A stretch of DNA of 7,574 bases. Origin: Chloroflexota bacterium. Its GTDB lineage: Bacteria > Chloroflexota > Anaerolineae > SpSt-600. The notes beneath the pieces are model-generated. The model saw nothing but the letters and a program-made list of their open reading frames with translations, had not been told where the DNA came from and did no database searches. The stretch spans positions 1 to 7,574 of the forward strand of contig DRAO01000240.1 in assembly GCA_011041825.1 (NCBI GenBank), read 5' to 3'. The position numbers were made by a program, and so were the translations under genes. Positions within the stretch are counted from its first letter, which is position 1; the number at the start of each line of letters is the position of its first letter. Of the stretch, positions 1 to 4,353 are shown piece after piece.

Positions 1-44
1 CCGTAGTATTTGGTCAGACCTTCGACCTCGATAGCGTGGGTCAT
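1..44 (-). CDS. ABC transporter ATP-binding protein, N-terminal fragment
   Basis: Only the first 14 codons plus two bases are in the window; the rest lies beyond the left edge. The peptide reads MTHAIEVEGLTKYY followed by a partial Gly codon. This is the standard beta-strand and A-loop opening of ABC ATPases (IEVxGLTKxYG), whose aromatic residue stacks on ATP adenine. A GGAGG ribosome binding site lies about 6 bases upstream of the ATG, which supports this start. The Walker motifs are outside the window, so the substrate and subfamily cannot be told. It follows the broken permease on the same strand and may be transcribed from the ars promoter. Confidence 0.8.
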   Translation of the reverse strand, partial: MTHAIEVEGLTKYY

Positions 45-271
45 CGGATCCTCCAGAGGATTCTTCCCCCTTGGGGTTGCGCAGCGCATTAGCCGCATTT
101 TCGATGCGGAAGTTGATCATCATCGGGTAGAGCATAAAGAACAGCGGCACGGGCACCCAGGGCTTGAGCGCTCTCAGCGCCTGGGGAGCCGCGCGGCCCA
201 CGATCAAAGCGATGGCGATGTCGACCAGCACGAAGATCAGCAGGTACTTACGCAGAAAGCTCCATTAGCAT
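45..271 (-). pseudogene. broken ACR3/bile acid:sodium symporter-type (arsenite) permease, N-terminal part
   Basis: The reading frame entered at base 258 encodes FLRKYLLIFVLVDIAIALIV, then a Pro-rich turn, a second hydrophobic stretch with LFFMLYPMMINFRIE, and ALRNPK. This resembles the first two membrane segments of ACR3/bile-acid-symporter family permeases (about 300 or more residues), which export arsenite. Two defects are visible. The plausible start, ATG at 271 with an AGAGG site before it, is in another frame and stops after seven codons (MLMELSA, TAA at 250-248). Removing one base near 259 would join it to the permease frame. After RNPK (about base 70) the similarity ends in a Glu/Ser/Gly-rich tail and the ABC gene begins. 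Arsenite specificity is inferred from the ArsR context. The fragment could instead be a sequencing or assembly artefact. Confidence 0.6.
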
Positions 272-322
272 AGTGCACCTCTACAGGTTTTCCGGAGTCG
301 AGTGGATCCAGTTCACCTTCGT

Positions 323-345
323 CGTAGGGATGCGTCCGCCCTACG
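323..345. repeat. short palindrome at the 3' end of the Fe-S gene
   Basis: CGTAGGG (323-329) is inverted as CCCTACG (339-345), with a 9-base GC-rich loop. It overlaps the Fe-S protein stop codon. No T-run follows on the minus strand, so it is not a good intrinsic terminator. It resembles the GTAGGG...CCCTAC palindromic repeats scattered in some GC-rich bacterial genomes; that comparison is from memory. Confidence 0.4.
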
Positions 346-889
346 CCCGTGGACCGATGGCGGGCAGGTCCACCGCCAAGAGTTCCGCCAGTCTCGCCCG
401 CTGCTCGGCGTACTGTGGCTCTGCCAACGGTGTGCACTGTTCCAGTTCCACCTGCCCCGCCGCCAGTTTGTTGGCGAAGACAAAGCAACTGGGTTCGCCA
501 CAGGCCTTGCAGTTGGTCCGGGGCAGGAGTTTGTACAGTTCCAGCGCCGTCGGCCGGCGACGGGTCTCGTAGTTGGGCTCGATCTCGTCCCGCCGCTCCC
601 AGGTGCGGTTGACCAGTTTGATCAGCCCCTCCACCTCCCGGATCGCCGCCTCCCGGTCCTCGACGTTGCTGATGGCGATCTGGTTGGGCTGGAAGGTGAC
701 GTAGTGGCCGGCCTTCCGCCACTGGAGGGCGGGCACCTCCGGCCGGTATACCGCACCGCGGAGGATGGCGTTGAGGTAGGGTAGCACCTCTCGAATGTCG
801 GCGGTCAGGTGGGCGATGGCGGAGAACCGCTCCGCCCCCGGCTCGCATGGCGGGGTGAAGACTTCCAACTGGTAGTCTTTGATCAGCAT
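341..889 (-). CDS. 4Fe-4S domain protein of the CO dehydrogenase gamma-subunit type
   Basis: A 182-residue soluble protein. The C-terminal part carries CKACGEPSC at residues 127-135 and a further Cys at 152, giving Cx2Cx4Cx16C. This matches the 4Fe-4S domain found at the N terminus of the CO dehydrogenase/acetyl-CoA synthase gamma subunit and in stand-alone (Fe-S)-binding proteins. Residues 1-115 are a less familiar domain with one more Cys at 15; I do not recognise a catalytic motif there. The start ATG has AGGAGGAAAG just upstream, and the preceding small gene ends 9 bases before it, so the two are cotranscribed. Sitting downstream of arsR, it may take part in redox or metal handling during arsenic stress, but the exact role is unknown. 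The stop codon overlaps a 7-bp-arm palindrome. Confidence 0.85.
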   Translation of the reverse strand: MLIKDYQLEVFTPPCEPGAERFSAIAHLTADIREVLPYLNAILRGAVYRPEVPALQWRKAGHYVTFQPNQIAISNVEDREAAIREVEGLIKLVNRTWERRDEIEPNYETRRRPTALELYKLLPRTNCKACGEPSCFVFANKLAAGQVELEQCTPLAEPQYAEQRARLAELLAVDLPAIGPRA

Positions 890-898
890 CTTTCCTCC

Positions 899-1021
899 TC
901 ACTCTCGCAGCAGGTATAGATCAGCACGGGTCAGCGGGCAGACCCCGATCGCCTGGGTAGCCTCCTCGTCCGGGATTTCGGCCAACAACTTCTGAGTCAG
1001 TTCCACAAGGTCGTTCGCCAT
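899..1021 (-). CDS. 40-residue small protein of the ars operon
   Basis: A short ORF, MANDLVELTQ...DLYLLRE, with a strong GGAGGG site 9 bases before the ATG. It lies between the upstream small gene (4 bases after its readthrough stop) and the Fe-S protein gene (9 bases), which is tight operon spacing. Codons mostly end in G or C, as in neighbouring genes. The protein is acidic and predicted helical, with a single Cys at residue 28 in GVCPLT. I do not recognise the family. The lone Cys and the operon position allow a metal- or thiol-related role, but nothing in the sequence proves one. Confidence 0.65.
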   Translation of the reverse strand: MANDLVELTQKLLAEIPDEEATQAIGVCPLTRADLYLLRE

Positions 1022-1094
1022 CGTTTCACTTCCCTCCAAACAAGTTCCCCCTGACTTCGGTGATGCCCGCCCCGGGCACCTCGATGAGGACCTT

Positions 1095-1241
1095 TCAGCC
1101 TCCCTCCAGTGCCTGCTCCACCTTCTTCTTGAGATGTCTGTTGACGAACTCCAGCGCCCCCTCTGCGTCCCGGTCGATGATAATGCGGCAGAGGTCGAGC
1201 AGCTCCTCGTCGGTCAGCGGGACGACCAGCGCCTTCTTCAT
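1095..1241 (-). CDS. 48-residue small protein of the ars operon; in-frame TGA, possible readthrough to 1026
   Basis: Starts with ATG at 1241 after a GGGAG site and encodes MKKALVVPLTDEELL...LEGG, a charged, mostly helical protein with one Cys at residue 18. The family is not recognised. The stop at 1097-1095 is TGA. The same frame continues for 22 codons (KVLIEVPGAGITEVRG...) to a second TGA at 1028-1026. That TGA lies 4 bases before the next start codon, with the next gene's ribosome binding site inside the extension. Third positions in the extension are G or C in 19 of 22 codons, which looks coding. The full frame would be 71 residues with the first TGA as residue 49. Selenocysteine insertion, a recent nonsense change and a true short gene are all possible. 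Confidence 0.6.
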   Translation of the reverse strand: MKKALVVPLTDEELLDLCRIIIDRDAEGALEFVNRHLKKKVEQALEGG

Positions 1242-1266
1242 CTCTTATCTCCCTTTGGATTCGGCG

Positions 1267-1289
1267 GGGGCGCAGCGCCACTGCGCCCC
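1267..1289. repeat. GC-rich palindrome between arsR and the next gene
   Basis: GGGGCGCAG (1267-1275) and CTGCGCCCC (1281-1289) form a perfect 9-bp stem around the 5-base loop CGCCA. There is no T-run on the minus strand, so a terminator is unlikely. It may stabilise or process the mRNA between arsR and the downstream genes, or be a dispersed palindromic repeat. Its position between cotranscribed genes is typical of REP-like elements. Confidence 0.5.
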
Positions 1290-1303
1290 TGCTTCCTTTC
1301 GAG

Positions 1304-1708
1304 CTACAACCGAACGGCTTCGAGATTCGGAATCTGCAATCCGCAACCCGTAGCCCTATGGAGATGATCATCTGGCAGGGTTAGTTCTTCCTGGCATTGC
1401 GGGCAGGAGCAGGCGGGAAGAGGGCTCGGGGTACCCACCGGACCCAGGATTTCCCCCAGCAGCCGTTCCACCCGCTCGTCGGCCAGCCGGTAGTAGACGT
1501 ACAACCCCTGCTTGCGGGCCTCGATCACCCCGGCCTGCCGCAGCACCCGCAGTTGCTGGGAGATGTACGGCTGAGGTCGCTTCAGGACAGCCTGCAGGTG
1601 GCAGACGCAGGCCTCCCCCCGCCGCAGCTCGTCCAGGATACGAAGCCGTGCCGGGTGGGCCAGGAGGCCGAAAAGCCGCACCGCCTGACGATATGGATCA
1701 CCCTTCAT
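1304..1708 (-). CDS. arsR: ArsR-family metalloregulatory repressor
   Basis: A 134-residue winged-helix repressor that releases DNA on binding arsenite or a related metal ion. LLAHPARLRILDELRRGE at 16-32 is the ArsR/SmtB helix region. ACVCHL at 33-38 carries the CxC of the classical arsenite site (usually CVCDL). KRPQPYISQQLRVLRQAG at 43-60 is the recognition helix, and the wing follows (GLYVYYRL). The start at 1708 follows GGGGGAAAG; a longer frame from 1741 has no such site and would run into the operator. Unusual is the tail after residue 95: it adds CSCPQC (Cys100, 102, 105) and Cys122, a possible second metal site. The last 12-15 residues may be read from repeat-like DNA (1310-1350). It heads the minus-strand operon and probably represses itself. 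Confidence 0.92.
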   Translation of the reverse strand: MKGDPYRQAVRLFGLLAHPARLRILDELRRGEACVCHLQAVLKRPQPYISQQLRVLRQAGVIEARKQGLYVYYRLADERVERLLGEILGPVGTPSPLPACSCPQCQEELTLPDDHLHRATGCGLQIPNLEAVRL

Positions 1709-1722
1709 CTTTCCCCCGAGTC

Positions 1723-1744
1723 TATATGCAATCAATTGCATATA
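1723..1744 (-). promoter_or_regulatory. ArsR operator palindrome
   Basis: TATATGCAAT (1723-1732) and ATTGCATATA (1735-1744) are perfect 10-bp inverted arms around a 2-base centre. It sits 14 bases upstream of the arsR start and just downstream of the -10 box, where a bound dimer would block transcription. AT-rich imperfect or perfect 12-2-12-like palindromes are the usual ArsR/SmtB sites. Confidence 0.8.
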
Positions 1745-1755
1745 ATGACGTCCAC

Positions 1756-1783
1756 ATTATACTCCGATTTGAAGGTTTGTCAA
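1756..1783 (-). promoter_or_regulatory. consensus sigma-70-type promoter of the ars operon
   Basis: On the minus strand TTGACA (1783-1778) and TATAAT (1761-1756), both exact consensus hexamers, are separated by 16 bases. The start of transcription would fall at about 1748-1750, immediately before or at the edge of the operator palindrome. A perfect promoter under a perfect operator fits tight repression and strong induction. Confidence 0.85.
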
Positions 1784-1829
1784 GGAGACAAAGCTGAAGT
1801 TCGGACATAGGTTTTGGGCTTGCATAAAA

Positions 1830-1945
1830 CAGGGCCCTCCGTGGTAAACTTTAAGCAGAAAGCAATACGCACAACTTTGTGATTAAGGAGGGCCCTGTGG
1901 ATAAGCTTATCACAAAGTCAGAATTTATAGAGGGCAGAGCTCTCG
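1830..1945 (+). mobile_element. truncated 5' end of a putative insertion sequence with transposase start
   Basis: A GTG at 1897 with AAGGAGGG before it opens a frame reading MDKLITKSEFIEGRALVKTR, which looks like a transposase N terminus. The frame then runs antisense into the neighbouring gene and stops at 2008-2010, so the element is cut at about 1945. Local base composition is more AT-rich than the flanking genes. Two perfect inverted repeats surround the start: CAGGGCCCTCC (1830-1840) with its complement at 1887-1897, and ACTTTGTGAT (1874-1883) with its complement at 1909-1918. The first would bury the ribosome binding site in a stem, as many insertion sequences do to avoid translation from outside transcripts. 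The family was not identified; the left end may lie near 1810-1830. Confidence 0.4.
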
Positions 1946-2194
1946 TTAAAACAAGACTATTCCCGCTACAATCAAACATACCCCCACTACCAGCAGCACC
2001 CAGGCTATGACCCACAGCTTCTCCAAAAGGAAAACCTGCCCGGAATACCGCTGGTGGAATCTCTCCCCCTCCGCCAGCCTCTCCACGTCCTCAGGCTCAA
2101 AGCCCTCGACCTCCCTCCACCACCAGGCACGGGGGCAGAAGACGTATTGGTTTATCTCGCTGGCTTTAATCACCCGCTTCTTCGCCCAGGGCAT
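1946..2194 (-). CDS. small membrane protein resembling the N terminus of Cas4/RecB-type nucleases
   Basis: An 82-residue protein. ASEINQYVFCPRAWWWR at 11-27 and GERFHQRY at 43-50 match the opening of Cas4/PD-(D/E)XK proteins, where the Cys (here Cys20) binds an iron-sulfur cluster and the His (here His47) helps bind metal. The nuclease core (D, E, K) is missing. A single hydrophobic segment at about 58-82 ends the protein and likely anchors it in the membrane. The start at 2194 has AGAGG before it and overlaps the end of the translin gene by 29 bases, so translation is probably coupled. Activity as a nuclease is unlikely; nucleic-acid or cluster binding is conceivable but unproven. It ends right at the insertion-sequence remnant, yet looks complete. 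Confidence 0.7.
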   Translation of the reverse strand: MPWAKKRVIKASEINQYVFCPRAWWWREVEGFEPEDVERLAEGERFHQRYSGQVFLLEKLWVIAWVLLVVGVCLIVAGIVLF

Positions 2195-2843
2195 TTCTGA
2201 ACCTCTGCATACTCTCCCGCAGGCGACGGCTCTCGAAGGCAGCGGTGAGGTCGCTCCGGGTCCTCTCCACCACCCCCCGCACGATGTCGCTGATGCGCCG
2301 CAGGCCCCCCGTGATGGCATTGGGGTAATCCACGGTCATCAGCAGGGCGTAGACCTCATCCATTATCGTGAGCAGTTCCTCGCCCCGCTCCAGTTCGTCC
2401 CGGCGGATGAGGTCCAGCACGTAACGGCGCAGTTCGCCCATCGCCTCCCCCATCCCCCGCAGGTAGGTCTCGTATTCCACTTCCAGTTCTTCCGGGGTGG
2501 GGACGGGTTCCCTGCGGATGATGGCATAAGTGAGGGTAGCCTCCACAAATTCCTTGATGGAATCCTGGGTATAGCCGCTGTGGTAAAGGTCGGGATACGG
2601 GGCCACGATGGATTTCAGGGTGCGCACGTGTTCCTTGGCCTGCTCCAAGAGCTGGAGGGCATTGTCCCACTCGTTACGGTGGCAGGCACGGATGGAGAGG
2701 GCGCAATGACGGGTTAATTCTCTGGTGATGGCTAGGGCCTCATCACGGGCGGCATTCTTCTTCTCCATCAGGCCCCTGGCCCGTTCAGTTGCTCCTTTGA
2801 GAGTCTGTAAGATTTGTTCGACGTAAGGCGTTGTATCAGGCAT
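2166..2843 (-). CDS. translin-family protein
   Basis: A 225-residue, all-helical cytoplasmic protein. It has the arrangement of bacterial and archaeal translins: a charged helix with KKNAARDEAL (28-37), PYPDLYHSGYTQDSIKEFVEA (82-102), MGELRRYVLDLIRR (135-148), then YPNAITGGLRR and RGVVERTRSDLT near 173-200. Translins and TRAX bind RNA or single-stranded DNA as oligomers, and TRAX cleaves RNA with acidic residues in the EFVEA-like region. Glu98 and Glu102 here may correspond, but this cannot be settled by eye. The start at 2843 follows AGGAGG by 9 bases; an extended frame from 2927 runs through repeat-like DNA and was rejected. It overlaps the Cas4-like gene downstream, which implies a two-gene unit. 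Confidence 0.8.
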   Translation of the reverse strand: MPDTTPYVEQILQTLKGATERARGLMEKKNAARDEALAITRELTRHCALSIRACHRNEWDNALQLLEQAKEHVRTLKSIVAPYPDLYHSGYTQDSIKEFVEATLTYAIIRREPVPTPEELEVEYETYLRGMGEAMGELRRYVLDLIRRDELERGEELLTIMDEVYALLMTVDYPNAITGGLRRISDIVRGVVERTRSDLTAAFESRRLRESMQRFRNALGEEAGD

Positions 2844-2893
2844 CAGCGTTATCCTCCTGAAGTATGCTCTCTTAATCATAAGGGGAAAAGAGC

Positions 2894-2970
2894 GGGGGGA
2901 CACCCCCCGGCTTTGGGACCTTGGCACCTCAGCTCCTTAGCACCTCAACTAGGGGACACCCCCGGCCTTG
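2894..2970. repeat. short degenerate repeats in the spacer upstream of the translin gene
   Basis: A GGGGACACCCCC core followed by GGCYTTG occurs at about 2896-2914 and again at 2952-2970. Between them GCACCTCA occurs at 2924-2931 and 2940-2947. Each GGGGACACCCCC is itself an inverted repeat with a 3-base loop. This is the only content recognised in the 131-base spacer besides the translin ribosome binding site; no clear promoter was found. Confidence 0.5.
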
Positions 2971-2974
2971 CGGC

Positions 2975-3229
2975 TCACTTGCCTCTCGGGGCCAGCAGAA
3001 GCACAATTGATACCAGCACAATCAGCACGGCCAACGATGCCCCGCATATCAGCCAGGCATAGGAGAAAACCAGGGTGACGCACCCCAGGAACGCTTTGAG
3101 ATTGAATATCTTCGGCCTTTCTTCACTGCCGGACTTCCGGAAAGGCGGAAGGCTCGAACAAGCGGAACTCAGGATTATGTTCAGGATTAGAAGCAACAAC
3201 AGGAGCATCAAACGGCGGCGTTTTGACAT
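2975..3229 (-). CDS. small lipoprotein-like membrane protein of unknown function
   Basis: An 84-residue protein. The N terminus MSKRRR is followed by a Leu-rich hydrophobic stretch and LSSAC at 20-24, which fits a lipoprotein signal with Cys24 as the lipidated residue. A polar linker (25-45) and one or two further hydrophobic stretches (about 45-80) follow, ending in PRGK. A lipoprotein with a later membrane span is unusual, so it may instead be a plain two- or three-span membrane protein. The start has GGGAGGGTAAA before it. The gene begins 34 bases after the aldolase stop codon and is probably cotranscribed with it. No family recognised. Confidence 0.65.
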   Translation of the reverse strand: MSKRRRLMLLLLLLILNIILSSACSSLPPFRKSGSEERPKIFNLKAFLGCVTLVFSYAWLICGASLAVLIVLVSIVLLLAPRGK

Positions 3230-3263
3230 TTTACCCTCCCCGGCTGTGGTATCGCCTTCAAGC

Positions 3264-3923
3264 TCACCGCAGGTTCCGGAACCTGCGGGAGGTCTGGGCA
3301 AATTCCTCCACTGCCTGCAAAGACAGCGGATGGTTCGCCATTGCCTTGAGCACATTGAGGGGCACGGTGATGTGGTGAGCTCCATTTACCAGCACAGCCA
3401 CCACCTCATCGGGGGTTTTGAGGCTGGCGGCGACTATCTCCACCCCGGAGCCTTCCAGGACATAAGCGATTTCGGCCACCAGTGTGGGGCCATCCCCGCC
3501 GAAGCGAGTGGCCCGGTTGACATAAGGAATAACGTAGCAGGCTCCGGCCTCCCGGGCCAGGTACGCCTGCGCAGCGCTATAGACGGCGGTGACAGCGCAC
3601 CGCCACTCCGGGGCCAGCTCCTTCACCAAGGCAAACCCATCCCAGGTGGCCGGTATCTTGGGGATGAGGTCAGGGGGACGGGAAAAGCCGTTGACGATTT
3701 CCCGAATTCGGTGGAGTTCTTCCTTCATCGCTTCTTTCCCGGTGGCGGAGGGCTGGTAGAAGACCTCCGCAGGCTCCAGTCCGCAAATCCCGGCGACGAC
3801 TTCCTCCGGGGTTTTGCCCGTGCGGGCAATGAGGATGGGGTTAGTGGTGACGCCCCGCACGAAGCCGGTGGCAAGGGCTTCCCGGACTTCCTCCAGGTTG
3901 GCGGAATCCACGTAAACGGCCAT
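3264..3923 (-). CDS. transaldolase-family protein, fructose-6-phosphate aldolase type
   Basis: A 219-residue cytoplasmic TIM-barrel enzyme, the usual length of the small FSA/TalC subfamily. Visible motifs are VDSAN (5-9), GVTTNP (24-29), PKIPAT (88-93) with the predicted Schiff-base lysine Lys89, TAVYSAAQ (112-119), YVIPYVNR (130-137) and IVAASLKTP (163-171). Gln57 in FYQPSA and Tyr134 in PYVNR match residues typical of fructose-6-phosphate aldolase; true transaldolases usually have Glu and Phe there. The likely reaction is reversible aldol cleavage of fructose 6-phosphate or a similar dihydroxyacetone/glyceraldehyde-3-phosphate exchange. The substrate is inferred. The start follows CGGAGGTGTAG. 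The gene is transcribed divergently from pst. Confidence 0.88.
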   Translation of the reverse strand: MAVYVDSANLEEVREALATGFVRGVTTNPILIARTGKTPEEVVAGICGLEPAEVFYQPSATGKEAMKEELHRIREIVNGFSRPPDLIPKIPATWDGFALVKELAPEWRCAVTAVYSAAQAYLAREAGACYVIPYVNRATRFGGDGPTLVAEIAYVLEGSGVEIVAASLKTPDEVVAVLVNGAHHITVPLNVLKAMANHPLSLQAVEEFAQTSRRFRNLR

Positions 3924-3948
3924 CTACACCTCCGAGGTTGAAAGCATG

Positions 3949-4053
3949 CTATTTCTTCGACTGTGGCGAAGCCGCCATCGAAGAAACAACAATTCCTTTG
4001 TTGCCGCCCACGGCCACGCTGCCGTGGCCTGCGGCTGATACCTCCCGGGGCAT
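3949..4053 (-). CDS. putative 34-residue small protein or leader peptide upstream of the aldolase gene
   Basis: ATG at 4053 with TTAGGAGG 5 bases upstream opens MPREVSAAGHGSVAVGGNKG..., ending at TAG 25 bases before the aldolase start. The Gly-Ser-Val-Ala-Val-Gly-Gly-Asn motif resembles the short GSVAVGGN segments seen in some beta-structured signalling-protein linkers; this is a loose likeness. The same DNA folds into three strong consecutive hairpins (3952-4034), so the region may act mainly as structured RNA. The ribosome binding site and operon-like position support translation; the function is unknown. Confidence 0.45.
   Translation of the reverse strand: MPREVSAAGHGSVAVGGNKGIVVSSMAASPQSKK
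3952..4034 (-). promoter_or_regulatory. three-hairpin structured leader of the aldolase gene
   Basis: In minus-strand order: CCGC+CCACGGC pairs with GCCGTGG+GCGG (4004-4034, 11 bp with a 3-base bulge); CAACAA pairs with TTGTTG (3987-4003, loop of 5); TTTCTTCGA+TGGCG pairs with CGCCA+TCGAAGAAA (3952-3986, 14 bp with one 3-base bulge and a 4-base loop). The last hairpin ends about 28 bases before the aldolase ATG. None is followed by a T-run. The hairpin at 3952-3986 has a relative in the pst leader. No known riboswitch was recognised. Confidence 0.5.
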
Positions 4054-4143
4054 AGTGCCTCCTAATCCGGGTGTTCAAGGGCTCTCAAACCCAAGCCCAT
4101 TCTTCAGGATTGGGACAGGGATTCACGCAGGAAAGCACCTTTA

Positions 4144-4152
4144 AATATACCA
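4144..4152 (-). promoter_or_regulatory. possible extended -10 promoter for the aldolase transcript
   Basis: On the minus strand TGGTATATT fits an extended -10 box (TGnTATAAT, one mismatch). No good -35 hexamer lies at the right distance. Its upstream side abuts the -35 box of the divergent pst promoter, so the two promoters are back to back and may compete. Confidence 0.4.
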
Positions 4153-4177
4153 CAACTTGTCCGGAAAAGCCAGAGCC

Positions 4178-4207
4178 TTGACAATTCCCCGTCTTCTCTG
4201 TTACAAT
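4178..4207 (+). promoter_or_regulatory. promoter of the pst operon
   Basis: TTGACA (4178-4183) and TACAAT (4202-4207) are separated by 18 bases; the -35 is exact consensus and the -10 has one mismatch. Transcription would start near 4213, giving a leader of about 155 bases before pstS. I saw no clear PhoB/PhoP-type repeat box near it. Confidence 0.7.
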
Positions 4208-4303
4208 TGACCTGACAAAGGGGAGAAAGGGGTCTGTATGGGTATGCATCTGCTCGGAGGTGGAAGGCCATCCCCGTTTCAGGGGCAAAGGAGGACATTT
4301 CCC

Positions 4304-4353
4304 GGGGTTGTTTTTGGGCGGCGGCTTCGCCATCCAAGAACAGCCCCTTTTTT
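4304..4353 (+). terminator. intrinsic terminator (putative attenuator) in the pstS leader
   Basis: GGGGTTGTTTTTGG (4304-4317) pairs over all 14 positions, allowing two G-U pairs, with CCAAGAACAGCCCC (4334-4347). The enclosed segment holds a small GGCG/CGCC hairpin (4320-4331). Six T residues follow directly (4348-4353). This is a complete Rho-independent terminator lying between the pst promoter and the pstS start, so it can only stop pst transcripts or end a short leader RNA of about 140 bases. An upstream CCCC/GGGG hairpin (4272-4285) includes CCCCG, which could instead pair with CGGGG (4303-4307) at the terminator base. Confidence 0.7.

Noticed and set aside
259..271. Programmed +1 frameshift at GGAG-CTT-T in the permease
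   Set aside because: The prfB-type signal needs a stop codon right after CTT and a spaced internal ribosome binding site. Neither is present, and the gene is also truncated, so simple decay or a sequence error is more likely.
237..902. Long minus-strand ORF of 221 codons overlapping the Fe-S gene
   Set aside because: Its Arg/Gly/Pro-rich product has no recognisable motif. It is a frame shadow of the Fe-S protein, which has the CxxC cluster and a ribosome binding site.
2894..2908. Intrinsic terminator after the lipoprotein gene (G6/C6 hairpin)
   Set aside because: The loop is only 3 bases and the minus-strand sequence after it, GCTCTTTTCC, is a poor and interrupted T-run; the repeat explanation is simpler.
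2844..2927. N-terminal extension of the translin frame
   Set aside because: It runs through the repeat-containing spacer, while ATG 2843 has an excellent ribosome binding site and matches family length.
2896..2970. Possible CRISPR-like direct repeats
   Set aside because: Only two imperfect copies about 56 bases apart, with no further units and no real cas genes; the Cas4-like protein lacks a nuclease core.
2007..3941. Plus-strand ORFs (2007-2717 and 3075-3941) opposite the translin, lipoprotein and aldolase genes
   Set aside because: His/Gly/Pro-rich antisense frames typical of GC-rich coding DNA; the minus-strand proteins have clear family motifs.
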